NCBI GenBank assembly: GCA_029962745.1
Contig: CM057161.1
Coordinates: 5,884,315 to 5,948,314 of the forward strand
From: Echinometra lucunter
Lineage: Eukaryota > Echinodermata > Echinoidea > Camarodonta > Echinometridae
Direction of reading: 5' to 3'
DNA length: 64,000 nucleotides
Below the pieces are notes generated by a model that searched no databases, was not told the origin of the DNA, and saw only the letters and a list, made by a program, of their open reading frames with translations. Positions 12,471 through 23,930 of this stretch are shown in pieces; position 1 is the stretch's first letter, and each line of letters opens with the position of its first letter. The translations under genes were made by a program, and so were the position numbers.

Positions 12471-13216
12471 CCGCTGGCCCTCGGCGGGAAGAACGAATTT
12501 TCAGAGTGCAGATGAGGCAGTAAATCATCCCTTTTCCGTAATTTCTAAGTAATCAAATAATTATGTGAAATAACAAAACACCCCTCAAACATTCAATTTC
12601 AAAATAATGTCACTTTCGTAGCTGAGAAAATTCAGCTACATCACAACGCAATGTTCACCTTGATTTCCTATGCCCGCTATTTCCTATGCCCGCTTGTACA
12701 GCGTTGTCGCGAAGCGACTATGTACACTGTACTTGTTGTGTGCTCTTTCACTAGTGGGCCCACTATGCATGAACACTCATTCTGGCTTCTGTTAAGCCGG
12801 TAAGAAAACGATACGTTCCGAGGCAAATTCCCCGAAAGTATTGACGTCAGTGTGAATAACATGTACAATTTGCTCTTTTTTTTTACATGTCACCTGCTTC
12901 CCCCTGCCGAATCGGGGTAGAATTACCTGTCATTCGTGGGCGAGCCAGTTGCTGGCCTGTGTAGTACCCCGGTCTGTGCCGCTGCGCTGGGCCAGGTCAT
13001 CCCGCCGGCTTCCTCTTGCTGTGGCTGCCACATCGCAATCCCACTCTTGCAGTAGGGTCTGGTTGAATTTCCTGTCCCTTTTTTGTCGGAAAGGCCATTG
13101 GGTTCGCCCTTTTTGTCAGTGAATGATGCCTGGTCCCCTCCGCCTTTCTCTTTCCCATTTCTGTGAAGCTTCTTATGTAAAAATTCGATCTTTCGTAATT
13201 TTTTCGACAAGAACGA
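12471..13216. other. Single-copy segment linking duplicon 1B to a third partial copy
   Basis: It begins with an inverted repeat around 12467-12490 (TTCCCGC ... GCGGGAA). It also has a direct pair of TTTCCTATGCCCGC near 12664-12694 and a GTCGC/GCGAC hairpin near 12706-12718. The right half (about 12925-13070) may hold a retrotransposon remnant, listed separately. No gene is evident. Confidence 0.5.
12925..13065 (-). pseudogene. Possible LINE reverse-transcriptase C-terminal remnant
   Basis: One minus-strand frame reads EWDCDVAATARGSRRDDL and then AQRSGTDRGTTQASNWLAHE before a stop. The spacing RRDDL, GTD, W resembles the basic 'R-R-W-x-D-D-(I/L) ... G ... W ... A' stretch found at the C-terminus of many non-LTR retrotransposon polymerases. 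Several of the usual tryptophans are absent, and no polymerase motif lies upstream. The resemblance is recalled and has not been searched. A different frame in the same place stays open longer but has no family likeness. Confidence 0.22.
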
Positions 13217-13448
13217 TAAAATTTGTTGCCTTCGGGCAGAAAAACGTGTGAAGCAATGACGTCTTGGGCGAAAGCGCGCTTTCAGCACAATTGTTATGGT
13301 AACCTCTTGTTGACCTCACTGTTTACCTTTTGTGACTTTGTTCGTTATTTGAATATTGATGGTCTAGTGATAATGTGTTCCTATATCTGACTGCGTCCAG
13401 CCGAGCTTCTCCCAAAATATTAATGATCAGCTTATTGTGATCATGTTA
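13217..13448. repeat. Third partial copy of duplicon 1 (matches 1083-1313)
   Basis: ATAAAATTTGTTGCCTTCGG through GATCATGTTATT repeats the duplicon-1 segment at 1083-1313. I see only one base of difference from copy A. At the right end the match stops where duplicon 2A begins, with the bases ATT shared by both sides. The left edge also falls on a short shared word (ATAAAA). It could be a genuine rearrangement or a chimeric join. Confidence 0.85.
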
Positions 13449-14403
13449 TTATGATCTAGCGCCTTTTCTTTGCGGTTCACAAACTGCTCTACATGTTTGG
13501 GCCTCTCTAAAATACTTTATATTTTCACAAAGTTAGAGGCAATATGATCCACTGCTCTTTAGCAGAGGGTGGGGCGGGGGGTAATTAGTTGCTTTTACAT
13601 TTCCGATTCAGTATTTAAAAAATACCCCACTTATCTATGCAGCTGATTAGTATGAACAAACACAATAGAAAGAAAATGTACTAGAAATCAAAGCATACAA
13701 ACACCCTCGCTTGCAAGCCCACACATACACACACGCACCCTCCCGCACACGCACACCACAAACACATCCGAATGCGACCACACAATATCAAAACCACAAA
13801 ACGACTTGCTCTATTTCCTTATTTTTCTTTTCTCATCTAATCACCTGTCCTTCGTTTCTTTCGAATTCGCGTGGCAGCTATCAGCCAAACGGACAGTTTT
13901 ACACAATAAGTGCAACTTTGGAAAGATTCTGTCGATTAACTCTCCTCACTACCGCACCACAAAGCTGAAAAATCACCTGTAATACAAAGTTGTGGTTGCA
14001 ATGCATCGTAATTCCGTACATCAACGTAGTACCTGGAAATCCAGGTCTCCTGCGATCTTTTTAGCACAATGTCCCGAGGCTCATTTCATATCGTTTATCA
14101 AGTTTTCTAATGAATCTGTTTCACAAGTTTTGAGTTTCGGTCCCTTGGGACAGGACAAGAGAAGGCAAGTATCCAAAGTTATTTGATTTCTAGGCATGAT
14201 TCAGGACAGTTTAACGCTCAGTTGGATATGTATGCAAGATGCACCGATTCAGACGATGACCTTGAAATGCCAAGGTGTGGAAATTGAAGGTTTGCAAAGG
14301 AAAGTAAATTGGAAATGAGTGGCTTGCAATCACCTTTCCCGGCACGAAATGGAAATTACGGGAGATTGGCGTCTTTTTTGTCCTTATCCGAACAACACCT
14401 CCC

Positions 14404-14718
14404 GGGGAGTGTTTCATAAAGCTGTTCGTAAAGTTACGTATGACTTTACGAACGACTTGAATATGAAATGCCAAATGAGACGCCCAAAGATTTTCCTGAC
14501 ATTTTGACTGCATTTCCCATAATCTCAATTAAATTGTGGCCAAATATATACTTCGTAATATAAATGTCTGTAAACAGTATCAGTGTTAATCTACGTATGC
14601 ATATTTCCACTTTAGTTGATGCGATTCATAATGACTGAGAATCCCATTTGGCTTGCCATATTCAAGTCGTTCGTAAAGTCATTCGTAACTTTTACGAACA
14701 GCTTTATGAAACACCCCT
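14404..14718. mobile_element. Palindromic MITE, GTGTTTCATAAAGC family
   Basis: Long imperfect terminal inverted repeats begin GTGTTTCATAAAGCTGTTCG. The left arm runs to about 14465 and the right arm starts at about 14650. Each arm holds its own inner hairpin, TCGTAAAGT ... ACTTTACGA. The direct repeat CTCCC lies at 14399-14403 and 14719-14723, a possible target-site duplication. There is no coding capacity. The same family occurs at 18020-18338 and in duplicon 2B. Confidence 0.8.
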
Positions 14719-15200
14719 CTCCCAGGAATAAAAAAAAAAAAAAGTCTCCTTCGAGAACCGAGCCGGTTTCGATTCCCGGCAGAGACATTTTTTTCAACCT
14801 TTGCAACAATTTTGTGAAGGATAAGACAGCTTTGGGGAACTTTGATTTAAGCTGCGCTGCTATTATTCTCTCAAAAAATTGTTTTCACATGTATTTAATT
14901 TACACGAAAACTGCTGTATATGTCATATTTGCCTGCAATGTACATAAACGACATAAAGAAAAGAAAGATAAAGAGTGAGGGGAAGGCATACAAAGTCCGA
15001 AAAAGTTGAGTAAGAATTAGGTCCTATGCTATATCTAAACAAAAATAATGTACCTCCCAAAACATGCACTTCCCTTTTAGCATTAATTTTGTAGAGAATC
15101 TTATTCAACATGATTAAACTGCAATATATATAATAGCATTCAATCACAAACACGGTTAAAAAAACCAAATAAACGAACCAAAAAATCCCAAAACCCACCA

Positions 15201-15222
15201 ATATATATATATATATATATAT
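15201..15222. repeat. (AT)n microsatellite
   Basis: Eleven AT units. The copy-B counterpart near 36130-36146 is shorter and interrupted. Confidence 0.9.
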
Positions 15223-17024
15223 AAGATGCTATTTTTACGTTTAAGCCAAGAGAGATTTTCGTCAGTGCAACCCCGTCTTACAAAATAATAACGTTACTAG
15301 TAGTTCCGACTGGTAAAATGACTGCAGCTTTGAAAACAGACTTTTCTGGAGGAGACAGATTGGTGCAGCTGGAAAGCATGATTTGAGCCTTAGATTTCCC
15401 CTGTCATGATTAAAATCGGCAGTAGACAACTCCGTCATCATAAAAAAATTGCATGTGACTCTGATCATCACTTGACCATAAGCGTGATTACTTTGGGGTC
15501 ATTTTTCAGGGTTATTTTTCAGGACTCCCACAAACATGTCAGAAGTTGATCTTTGCCGGAAAAAGACAGATTTCTAAAAGTATACGCAAACATTTGACTC
15601 GTGTGCCTTTCGAGTATCCCGTCTGAAATGGCGCCTTGTGAGGAGAAGAAAAGTGAGGGAAAATAAGCCGAAGGATATGAAAACAGTTGAGCCATGAGCG
15701 AAAGGGAAGGGGTGGCGGGGACAGTGCATGATGTGCCGACAAATGGAACGCAAATGTTTTTAAATCTCACACCCTTCAGAGAATCAGGTGTGCCGACATA
15801 GTGTTCGAAATGGCATTATCCTGAAGTATAACCTTTCCCTCCCTTGCTACGGGCGTTATTCCTAAAAAATGAATGGTTATATAAGATAGATTGAAAGCCA
15901 CATCAATCCTTAAGGTTGATGAATAAAACCAGATCTATTTATTCATCGGATTCATCATTAAAAAGATCGCAAATCATTCCTTTATCGACCACATTGAAGA
16001 TTCTAGTACAGCTTGTGATAATATGTGGGCCCTGTTTTCAAGATTATTTACTCCGAGCAGACCAGAAAAAAAAGAAATTTAACTTCTGAAACAAGAAAGA
16101 TTTAATATTCCTTGATACTATGTAACATATTAGACACAAAATGACTATTATTCACTTGTTCATCTATGAAACACCTGATGCTTCTCACGTCAGCACTATC
16201 TTTTACAGATATACTGTATGGTGTTTTTTCCTACATAGGATTTCACCTGTCATTATGCCAGCAATCTTTTTTATTTGAAGTACTAGTAGTGAATGGTTAG
16301 GAGAGCCAAAAAGCAATTTTAGTGTGATGACTAAAAAGCCGAACGTTGTGATGTTTGACAGGTTAGAAGCTTTAGGAGAACACGTTCTCCATTAACCTGT
16401 TAACAATGTAGGAACAATTTACAAGCAAATGGCTAAGCTCCACAGTACTTATCTCTAATGCTAATAATGAGCAAAGTATACAAATTTATGGAGCTCAGTT
16501 AGGAATGCCAAACACTGCTGGTCATTCTGTAAAGGTCGCAAAGGGAGATCATCCTTTCAAAAATGAGAATGGTCTCAGATCACACGAATTTATGGTTTTC
16601 TCTGTCACACAACCAAACCGACTCCACGCCGAAGCCATACCGAAAAATTCTTTGCCATTTGGGGTGATGTAATTTTTTTCGTTTGATCTACCAGATTTAA
16701 TCGGAAGGTTATCATTCCGTTGATGTGACAGGGGTATTGAATACATTATATTAAAGGGAAGGTCGGAATGGAGGCAGATAAATCCGCCCGAGGAAAATGT
16801 ATCCTACTCATTTACTGTTCATGGCTAAATCGAATCACATCAAAATCAAGCCCACTGTATTCCCCAATAATCATGAGACGTATGCCGGATTTAATTGTGC
16901 ATTAACACTGTTACAGCATATACTTGTATGACATTATATGTTACTGGATGGACACAATCGAATAATGTCTTTGACCACTAGACCACACCACACCTATTTT
17001 GACACAGTCCAATGCCAAGACGTC

Positions 17025-17097
17025 AGTGCCGGGTCGAGAATCGAACCCCGACCCTTTGACTAAGAGTTAGTAAATGAACCACTACACCTCGACACGT
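17025..17097 (-). mobile_element. tRNA-derived SINE head
   Basis: The minus strand reads GAGGTGTAGTGGTT (A-box-like) and, about 45 bases later, GGTTCGATTCTCGACC (B-box-like). Beyond the head the minus strand continues CACTGACGTCTTGGC. A second A-box-like word, TGGTCTAGTGGTC, follows at about 16974-16986, so two heads may be joined. I call it a SINE rather than a tRNA gene because the anticodon region cannot be folded cleanly. Confidence 0.55.
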
Positions 17098-18019
17098 CCA
17101 CGTCAAGTGAATGATTTTAGTACTATAATAATTTAACAATTAACTCAAGGGTGAATTTCAAACTAATATTTGCACTGTTCATTTCACAAAAACTTTTGCT
17201 CTGCACGATGTTACCGAGGAGGTGGAAAAGAGACTTCCACCTACCTGATGTTACCATAACGTAGCACCTCCAAGAACGCGTCACTCACGGTCGCAGTCCT
17301 ACTTCAGGGTGACCCTTCTTGTTCAACGGGCATATCTGAACTACACAAAGCGTTAAGCCTGCGCAACGCATTTAGTATGTCCAATCCCCTAATTCAATTT
17401 AACTGACGTATCAGTCAAAGGAGTAGCATTCATTAAAAAGTACAGTGACTTAATTGGAAATCCTCTCATCCTAGTCATCTGTCGATCTGTATATATATAT
17501 CGCAGGAATTTTGACGAATGTTTGGTATAAGCTTGTCTGTCATGATGATGTATTTAAAAAATTCTTACATCGGCGCACTAACACGGTACTAAGCTAAGTA
17601 ACCTTTTCATCAAGCGTCGAACTCTGGCTGCGATTGGTTATTGCCATAAACAGGCTGGTTTAGTAAGCAATACAGAGAAATGGAAATCTGCTTTAAGAAT
17701 AACGTTAGGGATCGCTTCACTCCAAATCATAGTGAAGTACATTCTAAATTAGTGGTTCATTGACGTAGTTGAGAGCTGATTCTACCAATATGACCTTGGG
17801 TTTCCATCCCGAAAACAAAGTGATCCCTGATATTACTGACTCCTAAAGAATTGATTTTCACTCAACTACTTTACTAGTATACAACTGCCCCGGGATATAA
17901 CTTGACGTATTCTGAATATTATCGCGAAAATATGAGCTCACGATTTGTTCAAAGTCATGTACACGTGAGGAAATTTTAACAGGATCTGGGGCTTTAACCT
18001 CTATCCTAATGCCACCCGG

Positions 18020-18338
18020 GGGTGTTTCATAAAGCTGTTCGTAAAGTTACGAATGACTTTACGAACGACTTGAATATGGCAAGCCAGATGTGATTCCCAA
18101 TCATTATAAATCGCATCAGCTAAAGATGAAATATGCATATGTAGATTGACATTAATATTCTTTACAAACATTTTTATTGCAATTTATATCTTTTGCTACC
18201 ATTCAGTTGAGATTATTGGAAATGCAGCCACACTTTGTTAAAACGTTAGGAAATTTTTTGGGCATCCCACTTGGCACTTCATATTCAAGTCGTTCGTAAA
18301 GTCATGCGTAACTTTACGAACAGCTTCATGAAACACCC
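18020..18338. mobile_element. Palindromic MITE, GGGTGTTTCATAAAGC family
   Basis: The left arm GGGTGTTTCATAAAGCTGTT is matched inversely by the right arm ending AGCTTCATGAAACACCC. The arms are about 60 bp, each with the inner hairpin CGTAAAGT ... ACTTTACG. The direct repeat ACCCGG flanks it flush at 18014-18019 and 18339-18344, a good target-site duplication candidate. It is 319 bp and non-coding. It is a second insertion of the same family as 14404-14718; the interiors share stretches such as GCATCAGCTAAAG read inversely. Confidence 0.85.
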
Positions 18339-19292
18339 ACCCGGTTGATGAATGGGCCTTTCCCCCTCACATGCCATTCCTATATCCCACATCCTCATTT
18401 CAAGGACATCTTAGCTCATATTTACTTCATCTGATTGGATCTGTCAAGATGGAATATACACACGCCACTGAGAACTTTAATCAAAATGGGCTTTGATCTG
18501 CAAACAGAAATTTTTTTGATGGAAGCATTGATGCCTGTTAAGAAACATGAATTGTCACTCTTCAATTACAAATGGAGGGGGAGGGGGAGGGAATGTTTAA
18601 TTCAAATTAAAAAATGAAATGTTCAAGAGATAAGATCTTTGTTTGTAAGAATAGAGTATGCCGAAATGATAAAGAAATGGACAATTTTAGATATGGTAGA
18701 TGAGATACAATGCACTTTATGTTTACTGAGCTTGTTGAGTGAGTAAAATGCATTTGAAGCTTGTGTAGATGTTATGGATAAGAAACAACCGCACTGATGA
18801 AACCTCTGTGTGTTGAAAACAAACATGTCTTATTAAAGAAGCACTTGCTTGCCTACTATGGGATGGCATCTAAAGTTATATGGTTAAAGTAAAGTCACAT
18901 TTCCGTGATTCAGTAATTAATTGAGGAAACATGAATAGATACTAACAGTTACCAGGGGAATCATCGGGCAAAGAAGTATCTTGTCAGTGTTTCAACTCAA
19001 TCATGTTAATGCGTGCTTTAAGAGAACACCATCGCTGTTTCACGATTCCCTGTTAGCTAAATCCAGAACTTTGATTTTGTGAGTTTTGTATCTGTGGTTC
19101 AAAACCATGTTTCTGAGAAAACACAACAGTTTTTGATTAAATCATAATTATCAAGACGCTGAATCCTGTCTGAAAAATGAAGCTGTAAACGCCCTATGAT
19201 AAATTATCACAAGGAAAATGGGTGAAAAGTAAATGGGTAATTTTTTTTTTTGTCAATCGCGCTCCCCCTTTGCCAAAGTTTCTCCCCCAAAG

Positions 19293-19477
19293 TTTGATGG
19301 GAATGGAAGCACCCCCGTGTAACCTTGAGCTGCGCGATGTGGTCTTGTCATATTACACTTATCAGCAATGTTTCATCAGAAAGATTAAAACAGCAAAGCT
19401 TGATCCTGTAAGTGGGAAATGCTTTGGAGAGGCGACATTTCATTTTGTGCACCTGACAGAGAAATGTGAACCACAAG
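19293..19477 (+). CDS. Possible coding exon, unknown product (duplicon 2A)
   Basis: This is an open stretch between a pyrimidine-rich acceptor-like site (TTTCTCCCCCAAAG) and a donor-like CAAG|GTACTT. It encodes roughly 60 residues including NLELRDVVLSYYTYQQCF, KIKTAKLDPVSGKCFG and FHFVHLTEKCEPQ. Codon use is mixed but protein-like. The copy at 40236-40420 differs by one substitution, which changes Pro to Leu, so duplication itself is no proof of selection. I do not recognise a family. If the splice sites are ignored, the frame extends from 19222 to a stop at 19485. It could equally be chance or a fossil repeat ORF. Confidence 0.25.
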
Positions 19478-21341
19478 GTACTTAGGCTCCGTAATCAAGA
19501 TTGGAACATAATACGCTGTATCCCTTACTATGCCTCTCTCTTATAAAACCCCCAAACATTAAATAGAAAACACCTGAAGAAATAAATCATATGCGGAAAT
19601 TCGTAACTTACAGCCCTGGGAATCTGCTCCTTTCATGTTTTGGCCCTGTACCCAAGGGCGCTTACCTTCCCACCACCTTTCCTTTAAAAGAATATTTATT
19701 TTCTTTGACATAAATGGATATTTTATCGAGTTCTTTGAAAAAAGCCAATAGCTTTTACTTCACACGGAAATGCAAGCATTAGTGATTGTAGCCAAATTTG
19801 TGTGAAAATAGATTGTTGGATGCACGCTAGAGTAAAATGCATACCCCAAAGAACTGTGTAAATAGGTAAATGGTAAACATTTGATCATAAGTCACCTAAC
19901 TTTGTGCCAGGCTTAATCCCTTTTCTTGGTGCTTAGATTGAGTCCAACATTTTATGGAGTACCAGATGTCAATTTTTTATTTTTATGCTTGACATATTTC
20001 TGTAACTAAAGGGAATTTAGATTAATAAATGAATTAAAAAAAAACCCCAACAAACTGCTTTATCAATAGCGTTTCCATGGCCGCAAAAGGAATTTGTTTG
20101 CTTCGGAACAATGGTGGTTTAACTGAACTTGACGGTTAACACAATGCATTACATAAAACAACAAATTATGTTTAAAATGGTTTTAATCGACACTGGTTTC
20201 AAGAGTACCGGTCCACTGATGTATTCAACTGGTTCTTGGGAGTTATTTCACATCTTCTAAAGATATCTACACTAAACCGGGGTTGCGTTATTTGTTGGAA
20301 GTTTTTTCCTGGCTCAAGCTTCAGGATTGCAGTTTATAAAAAACAAGATGACAATCGAGGAGGCTGGCACAGAGAGGTTTCTGAAAAAAAAATGCTTTAC
20401 GATTCGTTTCAGTTGTTCATTATGTTTGTCGATTAATAAGCATATATTGCATGTAAAGCTAATTTCAAAAAATCAGAACATGAAAATAATTAATCTCAGT
20501 TGTGACCAATTTCCCTTCTACAATAAGTGCTCTCGGTGCCCAGTGTAATCAAGTAATTTTGGTTTAATACTAGAATTACCACATTGAGCAATTATTTTTT
20601 CCCCAGGATTTAATCATGGAATTTGATGTATTGACTTAGCGATAAAGTTGAAATGAATAAACCCCAAAGAAAATAAAATATATAGTTGTGAGAAACGCTT
20701 TATCGCCTTTATACCTCACATTGCATGATGTCTAAATAGAATACATCAATTTCTTTGTGGGGAAATCTGGTTACCAACTCTAGCACTAAAAGGTGATTCT
20801 GTTTATAGACCTTCACCTACTTTTTCAGATTTTTTTTTTTTTCAAAGCACCTATGAATTCATTCAGCCATTTCCTTTGATATCATGGTATCGCCCCCTTA
20901 ATAATAAGGCGTATTCCGAGACGCTGATATCATTTTACCTTCTCTCGCTGTTTTATTCATTGCCCAGGGGCCGGGATGGGTACCCAACGAAAGGTCTAAC
21001 TCGTTATTAACGAACCTCACCCCCGAACATTCATCCCAATTCATTCCATCATTGATGAGGGGTACAGAGCATCCCATTCCCCGGTGGGGTGAAATAAGAC
21101 CCGGTCAACAGCTCGAAGGAAAAGTTCTTGGGATATTTCAGTCAAGGTCATATTTCGTCAAAAGAAGGATTGAAATGGGAATGGTGTGAAGTTGTGTGGA
21201 CGCCATAAAGAATAGATACTTGCGTCTTTTAAGTTAGGAATAAACACTGCCCATTACCGAAAATATAATCATTCACTGTTTTGAACAGAGAAAAAAGTGA
21301 GAATATTTTTGTTTGGATATCTGAAAACTTTTGTTTCTTCA

Positions 21342-21485
21342 ACTGATTGATTGATTGATTTATTCGCAATGCCTTGAGCCTATAACAGTAAATAGAATAG
21401 TCAACGAGAATGGAACAAAATTACATAAGCTTGAACAGAATAACCCAACCTGCTCATTTCTAGACGGGTCCCTAAACATACAAAA
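21342..21485 (-). mobile_element. LINE 3' end with (AATC)n tail, duplicon 2A
   Basis: On the minus strand the sequence runs GTTATAGGCTCAAGGC ... GCGAATAAATCAATCAATCA. A short UTR-like segment ending in a tetranucleotide tail is typical of CR1/L2-like non-LTR elements. No reverse-transcriptase ORF remains before the gap. The counterpart is at 42283-42450. Confidence 0.5.
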
Positions 21486-21513
21486 TTATTAAGTTAAAAT
21501 GACGCCTTTTTTT

Positions 21514-22013
21514 NNNNNNNNNNNNNNNNNNNNNNNNNNNNNNNNNNNNNNNNNNNNNNNNNNNNNNNNNNNNNNNNNNNNNNNNNNNNNNNNNNNNNNN
21601 NNNNNNNNNNNNNNNNNNNNNNNNNNNNNNNNNNNNNNNNNNNNNNNNNNNNNNNNNNNNNNNNNNNNNNNNNNNNNNNNNNNNNNNNNNNNNNNNNNNN
21701 NNNNNNNNNNNNNNNNNNNNNNNNNNNNNNNNNNNNNNNNNNNNNNNNNNNNNNNNNNNNNNNNNNNNNNNNNNNNNNNNNNNNNNNNNNNNNNNNNNNN
21801 NNNNNNNNNNNNNNNNNNNNNNNNNNNNNNNNNNNNNNNNNNNNNNNNNNNNNNNNNNNNNNNNNNNNNNNNNNNNNNNNNNNNNNNNNNNNNNNNNNNN
21901 NNNNNNNNNNNNNNNNNNNNNNNNNNNNNNNNNNNNNNNNNNNNNNNNNNNNNNNNNNNNNNNNNNNNNNNNNNNNNNNNNNNNNNNNNNNNNNNNNNNN
22001 NNNNNNNNNNNNN
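21514..22013. other. Assembly gap, exactly 500 N
   Basis: This is a second placeholder gap. The left contig ends at the T run that, in duplicon 2B, leads into (CAGTT)n, so the break is probably repeat-induced. Sequence to the right of the gap does not continue duplicon 2. Confidence 0.99.
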
Positions 22014-23767
22014 CCAATTGGTTTTTCTGAGAGGTCTGAAGATTTATCATAGCACCACATGCCCACAGGCAGTCCTGTCTGAAGTGTCTATTGGTTTTTC
22101 ATATCCGGAGCGCAAATGAGCTTTCACGGTCCCACTGGGTAATTTTCTTGTCTGGGGTATCTTCCGGTGCTCTAACCAAGATTGCCGTCCCCCGGTGTCT
22201 AAGTGCTTCTTAATCGCTCCGGGCCTTTGTCCAGGCTAATATTTGTTTACATATTAGATTCATGCTGTTATTCCAATCTATGATTAAGTGGAGCTGACAC
22301 ATTATGTTTCCTTTTGAGGCATCTTTCTATTTTTATTTCATTTGCCCTGTTTATGAAGTGATTAATTGCTGCCAGTTTACTGCATATTACTGAATAGAAA
22401 AAAAAAAGTATTGATTCCCGAAGTTATCTGGGTAAGAGCGCCTCGTGAACGAGATGGTAATTTCTTACGAAGGGGTGTCAGTACTATTTTCCGAAAAGCG
22501 ATGAAAGTGTAGAACCAAGCTTTATTCTTTGCAGCGATATAAGGGGCGAACAATGTAGGAAAATGACAAAACCGATTTAATAAATTGAACACATTTTCTC
22601 AGTAACACAAACATCATAACATGAGTGAGAACACGGACTTAACCAGTCTTTATACTTAGACCCCCAATTAAGAATAGACAAATAGGTTTCATACTGGAAA
22701 TGATATAATAAGCTTCATTTGCAATTACTGCTCCAGAAGGGACAAAGTGGGACTAACAGCTCTACGCTCATAATCTTAATCTGCTGAGGTTTGAAAATAA
22801 GTTTTAATTTCTTCCTCGTTTCAGATTTTCCCTAAAGGACTACTTAAATGGTTCAAGATTCGCCGACGCAGTGTTGCCGACAACAAGGATTAGGGCTATA
22901 CATTGGCGTAAATCCGGGGGGGGGGGGGGGAATGGGGGTGATTATATCCCCCCACTTTCCTAGGGGGTGGTGTACAAACATCCCCCCTCATTTTAAGAAA
23001 AAATAAATGATATTGTAATAAATCAGTTGGTGATTTTTTTTATAAAAATGTCATTAAAGACGGTCATATCGTGGAATTTTATTTGAAACACTCTTAAAAA
23101 CCATAAAAGTGGTCCTTTTTCGCTCACCTCGCTCGCAAAATAATAACATAATGTGTGGGGGGGGTCTGCGAGGGTTAAAATACGTGTATGGTGTGTGTGT
23201 GTGTGTGTGTGTGTGTATACTCAAGTGTGAGTTCACGGAAAAAATTGGCAAAAAAAGGTGATCATCCCTTCACTCCTCAAAACGGATTAACGCCGGTGGG
23301 GCTATATCATGTACATGTATATGTGAACTGCGGTAAATTGTAAGATACAAACGTATTGCTGATCATTCTTTTGAACAATGATATGGTGCACCCCTTTTCT
23401 AATACATGAACACGATCTGAATATTTATAACGAATGAGCCTCTTTTTGGCCAAGCTGCTCAAAACCGCAAACATCTTAAAAAAACGACTTAGACACTACT
23501 GAATTTCTTTTTCCCTCAAAAAGTTAATCAACTCGATCTCACAAACTTTTGAGAAATCAACCGATTTCATCACTCCAATGTATATCCCACAGAAATCATA
23601 TACCGATTTCGTAATACGTATTCTTGAACAGTTTACTCAGCATTTCAAACATGTCAAATGGCGGTAGACAAGCTGTTGAAGTCGTATTTTATTTTTTAAT
23701 AATCGTATTTATCGCCAAATTCATCATGCTCATGGCTCATCTGAACGTGGACTAAAGCATTACTTCA
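22014..23767. other. Gene-poor stretch
   Basis: No credible ORF. It holds a G run near 22917-22930 inside a GGGGG/CCCCC-rich repeat fragment (about 22910-22995), and a (GT)n tract at 23190-23217. The rest is AT-rich sequence in which I recognise nothing. Confidence 0.5.
23190..23217. repeat. (GT)n microsatellite
   Basis: About 13 uninterrupted GT units. Confidence 0.95.
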
Positions 23768-23930
23768 GGGGAGCGTTTCAATAAACATTTGTTGTCTGAC
23801 AGAGTTGTCAGATCTGACAACTTTCCTTGATTTTGGATTGGCTAGAAGCATCATTACTATGGTAACTGTCGGATAAAACAGACTTTGTCGGATAAAACAT
23901 CCGACAAAGTCCTTTCATGAAACGCTCCCC
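23768..23930. mobile_element. Short palindromic MITE, GGGGAGCGTTTCA family
   Basis: The left terminus GGGGAGCGTTTCA is matched by the right terminus TGAAACGCTCCCC. Inside, 23882-23910 forms a perfect hairpin with 12-bp stems, ACTTTGTCGGAT and ATCCGACAAAGT, around a 5-base loop. A second direct copy of CGGATAAAACA lies just upstream. It is 163 bp and non-coding. The same terminal motif occurs at 54386-54522. Confidence 0.8.

Larger units (their letters stand above)
13448..21513. repeat. Duplicon 2, copy A (ends at assembly gap)
   Basis: This block is collinear with 34341-42454 over about 8.1 kb. Differences in the left part are mostly single substitutions plus a few clean indels; for example, a 17-base insertion in B sits near 36618, and a 10-base stretch present near 15655 in A is missing from B. 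That pattern looks allelic. Farther right (about 16740-16930 and 20900-21250) single-base drops appear in A. The block holds two MITEs, a tRNA-like head, a possible exon and a LINE 3' end. It stops at N exactly where copy B enters a (CAGTT)n tract. Confidence 0.9.

Noticed and set aside
13711..13968. 85-codon ORF starting with His/Thr/Pro-rich sequence, present in both duplicon-2 copies
   Set aside because: The first third is a CA-rich simple repeat. The frame differs between the copies, where the starts fall at different places.
14211..14528. 105-codon minus-strand ORF shared by both duplicon-2 copies
   Set aside because: Most of it lies in the palindromic MITE, and the same words are open in several frames. 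Similarity simply reflects the duplication.
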